Shown piece after piece: positions 12,822 through 23,902 of a stretch of 64,000 nt of DNA. The notes below the pieces were generated by a model. That model made no database searches and was not told where the DNA came from. It saw nothing but the letters and a program-made list of their open reading frames with translations. Made by a program: the position numbers and the translations under genes. Every line of letters starts with the position of its first letter. The first letter of the stretch is position 1. The DNA comes from Calamus simplicifolius (lineage: Eukaryota; Streptophyta; Magnoliopsida; Arecales; Arecaceae), in contig UESW01003902.1 in NCBI GenBank assembly GCA_900491605.1, positions 864,211 to 928,210 on the forward strand, in the 5' to 3' direction.

Positions 12822-12836
12822 ATTTTTGTTGTAGTG
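12822..12836 (-). repeat. CACTA right terminal inverted repeat
   Basis: ATTTTTGTTGTAGTG is the exact complement of the left terminus. It is followed by ATA, the repeated target site. Confidence 0.95.
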
Positions 12837-15565
12837 ATACCATAATGTCTTTGTTGGAAAAGGCTATTCATGTGATGGAATGGTCAAATTATGTATTGTT
12901 GATAATGTTATTAATAATAATGATGCTTTTGCTTATATGGTTGATTCTGTTTCTTTATGGCATGGTAAATTAGCACATGCAGGAATTAGCACTATGAAGA
13001 GAATGATTAAATATAGTTTAATTTCCTGTGATAATATTGAAAAATTTGAAAAAATATGAAAAATGTGTTAAATCAAAGATGGTAAAGAAACCTTTTAGTA
13101 ATGTTGAAAGAAATTCTTAATTATTAGATCTCATACATTCAAATATGTAAACTAAATGGTATGTTAACTAGAGGTGGTAATAGATATTTTATCACATTTA
13201 TAGATGATTCCTCAAGATTTACTTATGTTTATTTATTGAAACATAAAGACGAGGCTTTTAAAATGTTTAAAGTTTATAAAGCTGAAGTAGAAAATTAATT
13301 AAGAAGAAAAATCAAAGTTCTTAGAAGTGATAGAGGAAGAGAATAATTTTCAAATGATTTTAATATATTTTGTGAAGAAAATGGTATTATTCATGAATGT
13401 TCTACACCTCAAATACCTAAACAAAATGGTTTGGCTGAAAGAAAAAATAGAACATTTCTTGAAATGATTAATGTAATGTTATTAAATGCTAAATTGTCAT
13501 TGAATTTATGGGGTGAAGCTCTCCTTGCTGCTTGTGATATTCTTAATAGAATTTCTTTAAAAAGAAATAAAATTCTTCTTATCAATTATGAAAGGAAGAA
13601 AACCCAATATAGGGTATTTCAAAGTGTGGGGGTGTCTTGCATATTACAAAAATAATGATCCCAAATAGATCAAGTTGGGTCCAAGAGGAATTAGATGTGC
13701 TTTTGTAGGTTATTCTATAATAGCAAGGCATATAGACTCTTAAATTTAGAGTCTAATATAATAATAGAATCCATAGATATGAAATTTTTTGAGCATTTAT
13801 TAATTTCAAAAAATAAATCTTAAACTCTTATTAGCGGAAGATCACAATTGAAGACATATTCTAAGACTGAAGATCAACAACCTAGTGAACCTTGTAAAAG
13901 CAATAGAATACAGAAAGTAACAGAATTAGGACATGATGAGATTGACTCTCAACTTATCTCCTTTTACTTAGTAGAAGGAAATAGAAAAAAAGTCACGAGA
14001 ACAACTCCTTTTGTTCTTCAAGTTGAAGATAATCCTAAAACTTACAAGAAAGCTATGTATTCTAGAGATGTTGCTTTTTGAAAAGATGCTATAAATGATG
14101 AAATGGATTCTATTATGTCAAACCATACTTAGGAACTTGTTGATTTACCCCATGGTTCTAAACCCATTGGTTGTAAGTGGGTGTTTAGAAGAAAGTACCA
14201 TACTAATGAAACTCTTTATACTTTTAAGGCTAGATTAGTAGCAAAGGGGTTTCGACAAAAGGAAAGAATTGATTATTTTGATACATATGCTCCAGTAGCA
14301 AGAATAACTTTCATTAGAATTTTATTTGCTTTAGCATCAATCCATGATCTTCATGTTCATCAAATGGATGTTAAAACTGCATTCTTAAATGGTGATCTTA
14401 ATGAAGAGGTTTACATGGAACAACCAAAGGCTTCATCTTGCCTGGAAATGAATATAAAGTGTGTAAGCTTGTTAAATCACTATATGGTTTAAAACAACCA
14501 CCCAAACCGTGGCATGAAAAATTTGAATTTGCTATTCTTTCAAATGGTTTGTTTATAACATTGCTGATAAATGTTTTTATACAAAAGTATATGAATATGT
14601 GATATTTGTTGTTTATATGTTGATGATATATTAATAGTGAGCAATGGCATGAGAGGTGTCACAGAAACAAAAAGGTTTCTATCTTCCACAATCAAAATGA
14701 AGGATCTTGGACATGTAGATACCATTCTAGGCATCAAAATAACTAAAGATAGTGTGGGTTATTTTTTGAGCCAAACTCATTATATAGAGAAAGTGTTGAA
14801 CAAATTCAACCACTTAAAAATTAAGGAAGCTAGTACCTCAATTGATCTAAGTATCAAGCTTCTAAAGAATGATGGAAGAGTTGTAGCTCAAATTGAATAT
14901 GCAAGTGCTATTGGTAGTCTTATGTATGCGGCTCAATGTACAAGACTAGATATAGCATTTGCTGTTAGTAAATTAGGTAGATTTACTAGCAACCCAAGCT
15001 ATGAGCATTGCAAGGCCATTGAGAGAGTTCTTAGTTATCTTAAGAAAAACAAGAATCTTGGTCTATTATACTCAAAATTCCATGCTATCATAGAAGGATA
15101 TACTGACGCCAGTTGGATATCAAGTGTAGGAGACAATAAATCTACTACTGGTTGGGTGTTTACCCTAGGAGGAGGTGCTATATCTTGAAAATCCAAGAAA
15201 TAAACTTTAATTACACATTCAACTATGGAATCTGAGTTTATAGCTTTGGCAGAATAGGGAAAGAAGCTGAATGGCTAAGGGATTTTCTTTTAGAAATTCC
15301 TTTGACATCAAAAAACTTATCTTCTGTATCTATACATTGTGATAGTCAAGCCACTTTAGCTAGAGTATATAGTGATATATACAATGGAAAGTCTAGACAT
15401 ATTAGTCTAAGACATGATTATATAAGGAATCTAATTAAAGATAGAATTATCTTCCTTACTTTTGTAAAATCAAGTAAGAACTTAGCAGATCCGTTTACTA
15501 AGCCTTTGGCTAGAGACTTAGTAAAATCAACATCTAGAGAGATGAGGCTAAAACTCCTAAGTTAA
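12837..15565 (+). pseudogene. copia pol remnant: integrase, reverse transcriptase, RNase H
   Basis: After the CACTA insertion the copia coding sequence resumes with a GAG-pre-integrase segment (SLWHGKLAHAGISTMKRM). A degraded integrase core follows (FITFIDDSSRFTYVYLL, then AERKNRTFLEMINVMLLNAK at about 13,431). Reverse transcriptase starts near 14,150, with FKARLVAKGFRQKE and MDVKTAFLNGDLNEEVYMEQP at 14,226-14,430. The YVDD catalytic box near 14,615 is disrupted by a frameshift. The C-terminal part at 14,637-15,188 includes YTDASWISS, and RNase H at 15,302-15,565 includes SRHISLRHDYIRNL. Many stops and shifts make it non-functional. Confidence 0.88.
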
Positions 15566-15950
15566 AAAATATATATTATCAACGATGGCAACTCAACCTA
15601 ATATTAGTCAATCACTAGTTATTATGTTCAATGAGAAAAATAAATTATTGATAAATAAAGAAATATCAGCACTAATAAATAAGCCCTATCTAAGATGTAA
15701 AGTGCTGAAGTAATCTTACAGTTTGAGGGTTGAGTTAATCAAAAACTCTTAATGAATTTCAGTCTATTTAAGACAAGTATCTTAAATGTAACAAAGATAC
15801 TAAAGAAATTAACCTATATGAACTTAGAGATGGTGTCGTCTTAAGGAGATTTGAATTTTTTTTCTCTGAAAAGTTCATGAATCAGGATGAACACATGGCC
15901 ATAATAGTGCTAAGTGAGTTTGGTGTGGAATTTATGAACACAAGAGTTTT

Positions 15951-16150
15951 TATGTGTATATATATCACCGTTTTTGTCACTAAAAATAATAGGTTCAAAG
16001 CTTTTATGCTACCTAGGATTTCGACAAAGCTTTATGGTACATACACTTTTTATGTGTGTATATATCACCGTTTTTGTCACTAAAAATAATAGGTTCAAAG
16101 CTTTTATGCTACCTAGGATTTCGACAAAGCCTTGTGGTACATACACTAAG
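15951..16150 (+). repeat. 100-bp tandem duplication before the 3' LTR
   Basis: Two adjacent copies of a 100-bp unit beginning TATGTGTRTATATATCACCG lie at 15,951-16,050 and 16,051-16,150, with few mismatches. They are in the untranslated tail of the old copia element. Confidence 0.9.
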
Positions 16151-16239
16151 GTAAAGTTCAAATCAAATGATATTTTACTGTATTAATATAAACCATTTCT
16201 TTTCTGAAATATTTCTTTATATTTGAACAAGTGAGGGAT

Positions 16240-16558
16240 TATTGGAATTATTGTTCAATTATTGTTCAATTATTATTTGAAAGGAATATGTCCTTTCATG
16301 AAATGTGCCTTCATATCTATAAAACTAACGATGATAAATAAAACCGGAGAATCAAATCTCTGTTATCTTCTCTCTTCTTCAGAAATACTGATTCCTTAGA
16401 GATTTTTTACTATTGCTTATGTGCATCTCTCAAGGTTTATCATATCCTAAAAGCTATTTGTAAGAATTAATCCCATAAGCAACTTTAAAAGTTTGAGAAA
16501 ATGATAAATAAACATATCATGTCAATCTTATCCAATCTAAAAAAGATTATTTCTTCCG
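16240..16558 (+). repeat. 3' LTR of the old copia element, with polypurine tract
   Basis: GTGAGGGAT at 16,231-16,239 is the polypurine tract directly before the LTR start TATTGGAATT. The LTR shares the AATCAAATCTCTGTTATCT block and the AAAAAGATTATYTCTTCC end with the 5' LTR. It is about 200 bases shorter, lacking much of the repeated GGATATRTCC block. Confidence 0.72.
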
Positions 16559-17045
16559 GCGTGGCCCATCTCTGACAGCTTCTCCGGCAAAAATGGTATC
16601 TCATGGCTAGCGTCAACGGCTGTGAAGAAATTATTCTCCTTGCATAAAATCCGTCTTTTCTGCAGTCCTGAACGCTCGCAAATTCATTATCATAATTCAT
16701 AAGCAAACAGACGATAAACTCAACCGGCCGGATCTCATATCTCAAAGGCCCTCCAATAGAATCGGTTACCACGTTTCACCAGCTAGCCATAGAAAAATAC
16801 GGCACGTTCCGTCGCCAATCGAATGACGCCGAGTTTCTCCTCCGCACCATCGACAAACTCTCACTCCCTCGGCATCGTGCGCTCGCTTCATTCCAGCGAC
16901 TCATTTAGATTCCAAGCCACCCGGCTCATTTGTCACTATATTACTAGTTCTCTCCAATTAAATCCCCCTATAAAGAATAGGAACGATCACAAGAGTTTTT
17001 TTGCTCCGAAGCCCACAACGGCAATATTCAACCCGCCAAATTGAT
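16559..17045 (+). promoter_or_regulatory. Likely promoter and leader of the CYP706-like gene
   Basis: A TATA element, CCCTATAAAGAA (TATAAA from 16,969), sits 77 bases before the start codon, and a CCAATT lies at about 16,954. The 3' LTR of the old copia element ends only about 490 bases upstream of the ATG, so retrotransposon sequence bounds the proximal promoter. Confidence 0.55.
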
Positions 17046-17924
17046 ATGGAGTTCCCCACTTCCCTGGCTGCCGCCCTCCTGGCGGCGCTCCTCTACGCCG
17101 CCCTCCTCCGGCGATGGCGCCGCTCCGCCTCCAAGGACCTTCCAGGTCCAGCCAGCCTCCCCCTCGTCGGCAGTCTCCCCTTCCTTGACCCGGATCTCCA
17201 CACCTACTTCGCTCGCCTCGCTGCCGCCCACGGCCCCATCTTCAGAATGCAGCTGGGCGCCAAGCTGGGCGTCGTCATCTCCTCCCCAGCTCTCGCCCGC
17301 GAGGTTCTCAAGGACCAGGACGCCGTCTTCGCCAACCGCGACGTCCCCGACGTCGCCCGCGCCATCGCCTACGGCGGCGCCGACATCGTCTGGAATCCCA
17401 ACGGCCCCACCTGGCGCATGCTCCGCCGCGTGTGCGTCCGCGAGATGCTGGGCGCGGCCAGCCTCGACGCCGTCTACGGCCTCCGGAGGCAAGAGGTCCG
17501 GTCGACCGTCCGCCACCTGTACTCGCATGCCGGGGCGCCGGTGGACGTCGGGGCCCAGTTGTTTCTGACGGTGATGAACGTGGTCACCAGCATGCTGTGG
17601 GGGGGGACGATGGAGGGGGAGGAGAGGAGTGCGGTGGGGAAGGAGTTCAGGGAGCTTGTGGCGGAGATCACGGAGCTGCTGGGCCGGCCGAACTTGTCGG
17701 ATTTTTTCCCGGTTCTGGCCCGGTTCGATCTGCAGGGGATGGGGAGGCAGATGCGAACGCTACTGGAGCGGTTCGACCGGATCTTCGAGCCGATAATAGA
17801 CCGGAGGAGGAAGGTCGGAGGTGGAGGGGCCAAGGATTTCTTGGACTATATGCTCGGGTTAGAGAAGGAAGGCGACGATGCCAAGACGCCCTTCACCATG
17901 TTTCATGTCAAGGCCCTCCTCATG
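17046..17924 (+). CDS. CYP706: CYP706-like cytochrome P450, exon 1 (residues 1-293)
   Basis: This encodes the N-terminal half of a microsomal P450 monooxygenase, a haem enzyme that hydroxylates small lipophilic metabolites using electrons from NADPH-P450 reductase at the endoplasmic reticulum. An uncharged anchor covers residues 5-22, followed by RRWRR. The proline hinge LPGPASLPLVGS is at 32-43. The ANRDVPDVARAIAYGGADI and WRMLRRVCVREML segments match the CYP706 family. The exon is very GC-rich, ends with a complete codon (ATG) and is followed by the donor GTAAGC. The start chosen is the first in-frame ATG, giving a normal anchor. The substrate cannot be deduced; known CYP706 members act on terpenoids and flavonoids. 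Confidence 0.92.
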
Positions 17925-17940
17925 GTAAGCTAATCTATCA

Positions 17941-17943
<3 letters not shown>

Positions 17944-17979
<36 letters not shown>
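17944..17979 (+). repeat. CT dinucleotide microsatellite
   Basis: A run of about 17 CT units begins 20 bases after the exon 1 donor site. In the second gene copy (50,556-50,601) it is interrupted, so it is a likely polymorphic marker. Confidence 0.95.
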
Positions 17980-17980
<1 letters not shown>

Positions 17981-18184
17981 AGGTTGGCACGTCCATGAAA
18001 TGGCAGCCAACGAACCCAAACGCGCCGCGTCTTCAAACGAGAAAGGCCGGGAGCTGCTGTGAACCGCACCGTCACGCTTTTCTTTTAAATTAATATTCCA
18101 ATTATAATTTTGAAATTAATATTGTAATGATAATTTGAAATAATGTTTAATAAACAGAATTTGGCTTTTTTTTTTTGGACCCAT

Positions 18185-21100
18185 TGAGGTAGGCACGGGC
18201 ACGGTACGGCCCAGGCCTACATGGGCCGTGCCAGGCACGGCCCAGTACTGCTACAGTACGGGCCGTGCCAGGCACGGCCCGTGAACCGTGCCGTGTCGGC
18301 AAAAAATTTTTTCTGTTGGCCAGCACGGCACGGCCCATGATGGGCCTGGGCCGGCCCACCGTGCAAGCACGGCACGACCTAGGTGGGCCTCAGCTGTGTT
18401 GGCCCAGGTGGGCCGTGCCAGGCACGACCCACCTGGGGCCTGCCCATGCATGGCTCAAATAAAAAAAATTTATAAAAAAATATTTTTTTGATAAATTAAA
18501 AAATTATTAGGAATAAAAAAATTTTATTAATATAAAGCCACCTTAATGGTGGGGGGTTTGGCATAGACCCCTACCAGTTTATTAATTTAAAATTAAAATG
18601 GTACAGAAGGGAGGGGGGCTAGGCCTGACCTTCAGAACATAATACAATAAGCAAGGAAAAAAATAGAAAGAAAAAAATAAAGATGACTTACTTTAAGTTT
18701 TTAACAATTTAAAAAATAATAATATATAATTATAAAAGTAAAATGACTCACTCATCACTCATCAGTCATCAGTAGTATTTGTATCATCGTCATCTTCGCT
18801 GGTTAAGTCATGTCCACCTTTATCTTGAAGCCTCGCCTCAGCATCCAACCAGTCTTTGAAGCAGATAAGCATCTCAACAGTCTCGCCAGTCATCCTACTT
18901 CTCTTTTCGTCCAAAATACGTCGATATGCACTGAAAGCGGATTCCGATGCTACTGTGGACATCGGCACAGCTAAAATATCTCGTGCAATGGCAGACATAA
19001 CAGGATATTATTTTTAACACTTCTTCCACCAAGCTAATACATGTAGACTTTCTATTTGATCTTCATCATATGCAGAATGAAGATTGTTTCGTAAATAAAA
19101 TTCCAATTCATTACTTAAAGATGAAGAAGATGAAGCATGTGCGTGTCTTCTAATGAATGAAAAATAGATGACGAACGAGATCTAGAAGAAGAAGCAGAGC
19201 TTTGAGTAGGTATTGTAGATCCATAAATTTTATCATTATATAAATAATAAATATCATTAAGAAGTCGTGTTACCTCATCTTTAGCAGGTTCAGGATTTTG
19301 ATTCATATTTTCACAATATTGATCAATTAAAAAAATTATACCATTTAATTTAACTCGATCAAAAACAACAGCTAAGTTATGCAATGGACATCCTATTCCA
19401 ATATTCATTCCATTTAGTTTCCATATTATGTATAATAGGCATTCACTAATTACATATGCTTTTTATAAAAATGAACAAGAAGTTGGATAATAAATACTGA
19501 AAGAATATTTGTAGCATCATAAAAAGTAACCAAAAAATCTTCTAAAATTTTACCTTGATTCCAATCAGCTTCAGTCAATGTAAATCCTAATCCATGCTCA
19601 TTAATATAAGCACTTAATAAGTTCTTATATGGATATGCATCATGTATCATTGCATAGGTACTATTCCAATGAGTTATTACATCAAGTTTAAATTTTTTAA
19701 AACGTTTACCATGATCTACACATAATTGTTTAAATTCTTGAAGTCTTGACCTTGAAGCATGAATAAAAGAAACTGCATTTCTAATTTTTGAAATAACCTC
19801 TTGAATTATGTTCATGCCAATTGAGAAAAAGATTTAATATATGACATGCACATCTAATATGAAATAATTGTCCATCTAAAATGGGATGCAAAGAGTCGTT
19901 TAATAATGCAACAACAGAATTATTATTAGATGCATTATCAAAAGTAATTGATATTATTTTATTATTAATATTATATGAGCATGCAGTTTGATAAATAATA
20001 TTTGAAATTTATTGTCCTGAATGCGGAAAATCAAAAGCACGAAAAGCAATAATTCGATTATTTAATTGCCAATCATTATCAATATAATGAGCAGTAACAG
20101 CAATAAATGCCGACCAAATATCAGAAGTTAAAGAAATTCTAGCATTTAAATTTGAGAGGCTTTCCGTTAAACTTTGTTTCATTGCTAAAAAGTTTGTCAT
20201 AGCCACTCCTCTAAAGGTACGACTACTAGTTCTTTTATAAGCAAGTTGTAGGCCTAATTAAACATATTTTCAAAATTATAAGATTCAGATAAACTAAAAG
20301 GTAATTCATCTTGAACTATCCATCTTACCAGTAATTTTTTTGATTTTCATGGTTATATGCAAAATTGCCTACAAGTGATCCCTCTTGAATATTAAGGAGT
20401 CCTTGCTGACGGGAATCATGCATCCTATGACTCTCTTATGTCTTCTTAAATGCCCTGTTCCCCCAGTACTAGAACAACTGTAAAGTTTTGCACATTTTTT
20501 ACATTTTGCTTTATAGACTCCATCAACCATAATTCTATCGAAATCAATCCAAACATTACTAGTCCTCTTACGAGAAGAGGTTTGACACTCAATGACACTA
20601 GCTCTAGATGGAACTTGGAGTTGGGATTGGGGTTGGGGTCCTTGGGGATTAGTTTCCTCACCCTCAGAAAAAGCGTGCATGTTAAAATTACTTTCGTTAA
20701 AAGATGTCATATCTAAAATTTTTAATTAATAAATGTAAAAAAATAAAAACTAACCAACAAAAAGGAATTAAGAAAAGATCAGAGGTGGAGGCGTGGAGCC
20801 GAGATTTGTGAGCTTCCTCTTGCGCTTCGCCTCTCAACAAGAATTGACCTTGTAGCACTTGACTACTTGCTTGAGCACTTGCCACTTGTAAGACACTTGC
20901 AAACTAAAAATTAAATTGCTAATCTACTAGAGCACTTGCTGGAAGAGAGAAATAGTAGTAATAGAGGAGTTGGTTTGGTGTGGTAAGAATGAGGAATAGT
21001 TCATCTATTTATAGAATTCTCAATTTTTTTTTTCAAACTACCCTTTGATATAGTCGTTATATGACTGTTGAGAGGGGTAAAATAGTCTAAACCCCTCCTA

Positions 21101-21516
21101 AAGCCTTTTTAATGGCTATATAGCCATAAAAAACGGATATAAAAACGGCTGGTCCATTGGCCCAGCTGGTGCCTAGGCACAGTAGGTGCTTAGGCACGGC
21201 CTAGGCACCACGTTGTGCCTAGGTACCGGTGCCTAGGCACCACACCTGGTGCCCATGCACCAACGCCTAGGCTGGTGCCTAGGCACCAGGCGGCCGTGCC
21301 ATGGCACGGCCCCCAGCACGGCCCAGCACGGCCATGCACGGCTTGTGACCCATTTCAAAATGGATCACGGGTCGTGTCGAATTTGAATTTTTTTTTTTCT
21401 GTGCCATATCTGGCACAGCCCATTAACAAATGGGCCGTGCTAAGCATGGCACAAATTCTTAAGATACAGTGAACTTGTACCATATCATATCAGGTATGAT
21501 TCAGTGCCATCCTCTA
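18185..21516 (-). mobile_element. hAT (Ac-like) transposon, copy A
   Basis: The flanks are GGACCCAT (18,177-18,184) and CGACCCAT (21,517-21,524), an 8-bp target duplication with one mismatch, as expected for hAT. The ends are TGAGGTAGGCAC and its imperfect complement GTGCCATCCTCTA. The subterminal zones are rich in GGCACGGCCC-like repeats, and the middle carries a minus-strand hAT transposase pseudogene. A sister copy lies at 50,806-54,114. Confidence 0.88.
18762..20710 (-). pseudogene. hAT transposase, degenerate, copy A
   Basis: On the minus strand a BED zinc finger begins at 20,710, with VWIDFDRIMVDGVYKAKCKKC and HLRRHK. The catalytic-core start RISLTSDIWSA lies near 20,130, a DVITHWNSTYAMIHDAYPY block near 19,690, and the C-terminal hATC dimerisation region (VPMSTVASESAFSAYRRILD) at about 18,970. 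The gene ends with an acidic DDDDTNTTDD tail at 18,762. The blocks are separated by frameshifts and stops, so no active transposase is encoded. It is similar to RICESLEEPER-type hAT proteins. Confidence 0.87.
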
Positions 21517-21754
21517 CGACCCATTGAATTTATTGGTTGTGGGTGGCTAAACTGTGCATGGCCCTTCCTTTCCACAGTCTCGGCTCATTTATGTCCCATC
21601 GAGGATGGTGGATATGTCCTTGCTCTGCCACTGTACTTTATAAACCGTTGAAGGAGGAGGGTCAAAAGAAGCATAATGACCCGATTAATTTACTTTTCAA
21701 AAAATAATTCATGCTGAAACATGCTTAGCACCTCTCTCTCTCTCTCTCTCTCTC

Positions 21755-23564
21755 TAGAGATAGACACTGAATCATGCCACTCACGGTATGATTCAGGCCC
21801 ATATGGATCATGCTAGGCATGGTCCAATACTATTACAGTACCCAACCATGCCGGCACAGCCCAATAAACCATGCCGGCTCGAAAATTTTTTTCACTGGCC
21901 CAGCACGCCCATGATGGGCCTGGGCTGGCACGGCACGGCACGACACACATGGGCCTGGACCGTGCCGGTCACTCGATAAATTTTTTTGTAAAAAAATATT
22001 TTTTTGATAAATTAAAAAATTATTGGAAATAAAGAAATTTATTAATATGAAGCCATCTTAATGGTAGAGGGTTTGGCATAGACCCTACCAGTTTATTAAT
22101 TTAAAATCAAAATGGTACATGAAGGGAGGGGCTAGACCTGACCTCCAGAAAAAAATAAGAAAGGAAAAAAATAGAGATGACTCACTTTAACAACTAAAAA
22201 AATACATTTAGAAGTGAAACCTATATTATTAGAAGTGAAACCAATTCAAGCCTCAAGATGACATAAGGCACATACAAAAGGCCTTGTTAAAGTACATCTA
22301 TGCTCCAAGAGCATCAATCTCAGCTTCTCTCATGTTAAAAAAGACTTTGTGCATTGATTTTCAGTGCACAAAGTGCATAAAGCGTTTGCAAGTCTGGTCC
22401 TCAGGCATGTCCATAAGGTGATTCCTGGGCCTATTGTGCTCTTTGGCTGGTTTCGCTCAACAAGAGCATGGTTAACGTCAAGAGACCAGATTTTCTTGCC
22501 TGACTCATTCATGATGCGTACATTGCATCGGACGACCTAGTCTTTCTTATAAATTTGAGTCTTCATGAGAATATCTAAACTTAGCAGGTCTTGTTTCTTT
22601 TTTTTTTTTTTCCTTTGATGTCGTTAAATTATGAATAAATGGATAAAAGTTGGAGAGGGTGCCATTCAAACGTGCAGCATGCCTTAAATATAATAATGAA
22701 AATGTAAGCAAAAAGATATATACTAGTGATGTATTACTACAAATGTGACTCACAAGTTATAGTCAATTACATACAATAGTTAGAACTAGACTTGCAGACT
22801 TTAACACAATTAGAAGATTGGACAGTAGCTCAATGATCCAATAGATGGATCAATGGTTGAATAGTATAAATAATCAAAAAAATAAAACTAAAAAAATGAT
22901 TCGTAAGGATAAATAGAGATAATTTTTTAATAAAATTTAATTAATATAATAGCTAAAAAATTTAAATTCTTAAAATTAAATTATTTAAACCCTAAATTAT
23001 TTTAATAGAATTATATTTTTTTACATTGATAATTTTATCTTCATTCTAAAGATATGAGAGTCAAATTTGCATTTTTTTCATGCATGATCACCTCTAATTA
23101 CATATAAAAAACTATTTTTAAAACTATGCAACTAAACGTATAAAAAGTTAAAAACGGCCTTTGGATAACTTTTGCTTAAAAAATTATATTATTTAATTTT
23201 ATGCATGATCACCAGGGGCCGTGCCTAGCACGATTATTTTTTAAAAAAAAAAAGACTGAGCCAATAATTTTGTAAAAAAAATTGCCCATGCATGGCCCAC
23301 CTGAGTCGTGCCATGCCCGGCATGGATGGGCCATGCCTGGCATGGCCCACATGGGCCGTGCCTGGCCTAGCACGGCTCAGGCCCGGCATGGCCCGTGGAC
23401 CAAAAATGGGCCACGGGCCATGCCGGGCTTGAATTTTTTTTTTTACCGTATCATGCCTGGCACGACCCGTTTGTTACTGGGCTATGCCAGGCACGGCATG
23501 GTAATTTTATAGGCACGGTGGGCCTGGGCGTGCTGTGCCAGGCACGGCCCAGTGCCCACCTCTA
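21755..23564. mobile_element. Non-autonomous hAT-like element, copy A
   Basis: The left end TAGAGATAGACACTGA and the right end CAGTGCCCACCTCTA are complementary at most positions and resemble the termini of the neighbouring hAT. Internal stretches such as GAAGCCATCTTAATGGTAGA are shared with that hAT, so this is a relative or deletion derivative. No transposase is present. The left flank is a CT microsatellite, which masks any target duplication; the right flank CTCACTTT agrees with it only partly. Confidence 0.7.
22226..22560. other. Unique low-repeat insert within the hAT-like element
   Basis: This stretch has more balanced base composition than its surroundings and short open frames on both strands (minus 22,512-22,330; plus in copy B at 54,890-55,138). 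It is not shared with the autonomous hAT copy. It could be captured host sequence. I do not recognise a protein family. Confidence 0.35.
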
Positions 23565-23902
23565 CTCACTTTGACTCTATCAAACTTTATACATATATTA
23601 TATTTTATTTATATAATAAAAATAATTCACTATAAAAGAAGGAATAGAAATATTGGTTTGTAAACACTTTTATATAGTTTGGTAATTAATCTTTCTTTTT
23701 CTTTAGATTTGCCCTAGAGTTTGAAGATTAATTATAGATAATAATAAGTGAAATATTTAGTTACTCCCGCATCTTCTCTGCTATTATACTAGATATATTT
23801 TGGTCATGCTTAATTATCATGCCTTTTCATGAAAAGATGTTTATTTTGAAGAAAAACCTAAATTCTCTTACGTTTGGTTGAACAATTTCGGTATGATCAA
23901 TG

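Larger units (their letters stand above)
2502..12836 (-). mobile_element. CACTA (En/Spm) transposon with tnp2 and tnpA genes
   Basis: The termini are perfect 15-bp inverted repeats, CACTACAACAAAAAT at 2,502-2,516 and its complement at 12,822-12,836. They are flanked by ATA at 2,499-2,501 and ATA at 12,837-12,839, the 3-bp duplication expected of CACTA elements. Dense subterminal repeats of the CCGACGCTTTAAAGCGTCGG type lie inside both ends. Two transposase genes on the minus strand occupy about 10,885-7,235 (tnp2) and 7,015-3,126 (tnpA-like). tnp2 is broken and tnpA has one visible frameshift, so the element is probably not autonomous now. Confidence 0.95.
740..16558 (+). mobile_element. Degenerate Ty1/copia LTR retrotransposon, split by a CACTA element
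   Basis: The order is 5' LTR, degraded primer-binding site, gag, zinc knuckle, protease remnant, CACTA insertion, integrase, reverse transcriptase, RNase H, polypurine tract and 3' LTR, all on the plus strand. That is the copia order, with integrase before reverse transcriptase. The coding region is broken by many frameshifts and stops. The two LTRs share TATTGGAATTATTGTTCAAT at their start but differ by large indels, so the insertion is old. I could not find a convincing 5-bp target duplication. Removing 2,502-12,836 and one ATA copy joins the copia coding sequence again. Confidence 0.88.

Noticed and set aside
740..16558. 5-bp target duplication for the old copia element
   Set aside because: Flanks near 735-739 (TCTGG) and after 16,558 do not match convincingly. 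The element is too decayed to fix its ends exactly.
16485..16772. 95-codon minus-strand frame upstream of the P450 gene
   Set aside because: It overlaps the copia 3' LTR end and the promoter region and shows no recognisable motif.
17028..17528. Open frames on the minus strand and in other plus frames over P450 exon 1
   Set aside because: These are shadows of the GC-rich exon. The P450 frame has full family identity and the others have none.
22330..22512. 60-codon minus-strand frame in the hAT-like element as a gene
   Set aside because: It is short, has no family match, and corresponding frames in copy B are on the other strand as well. It is kept only as a possible captured segment.
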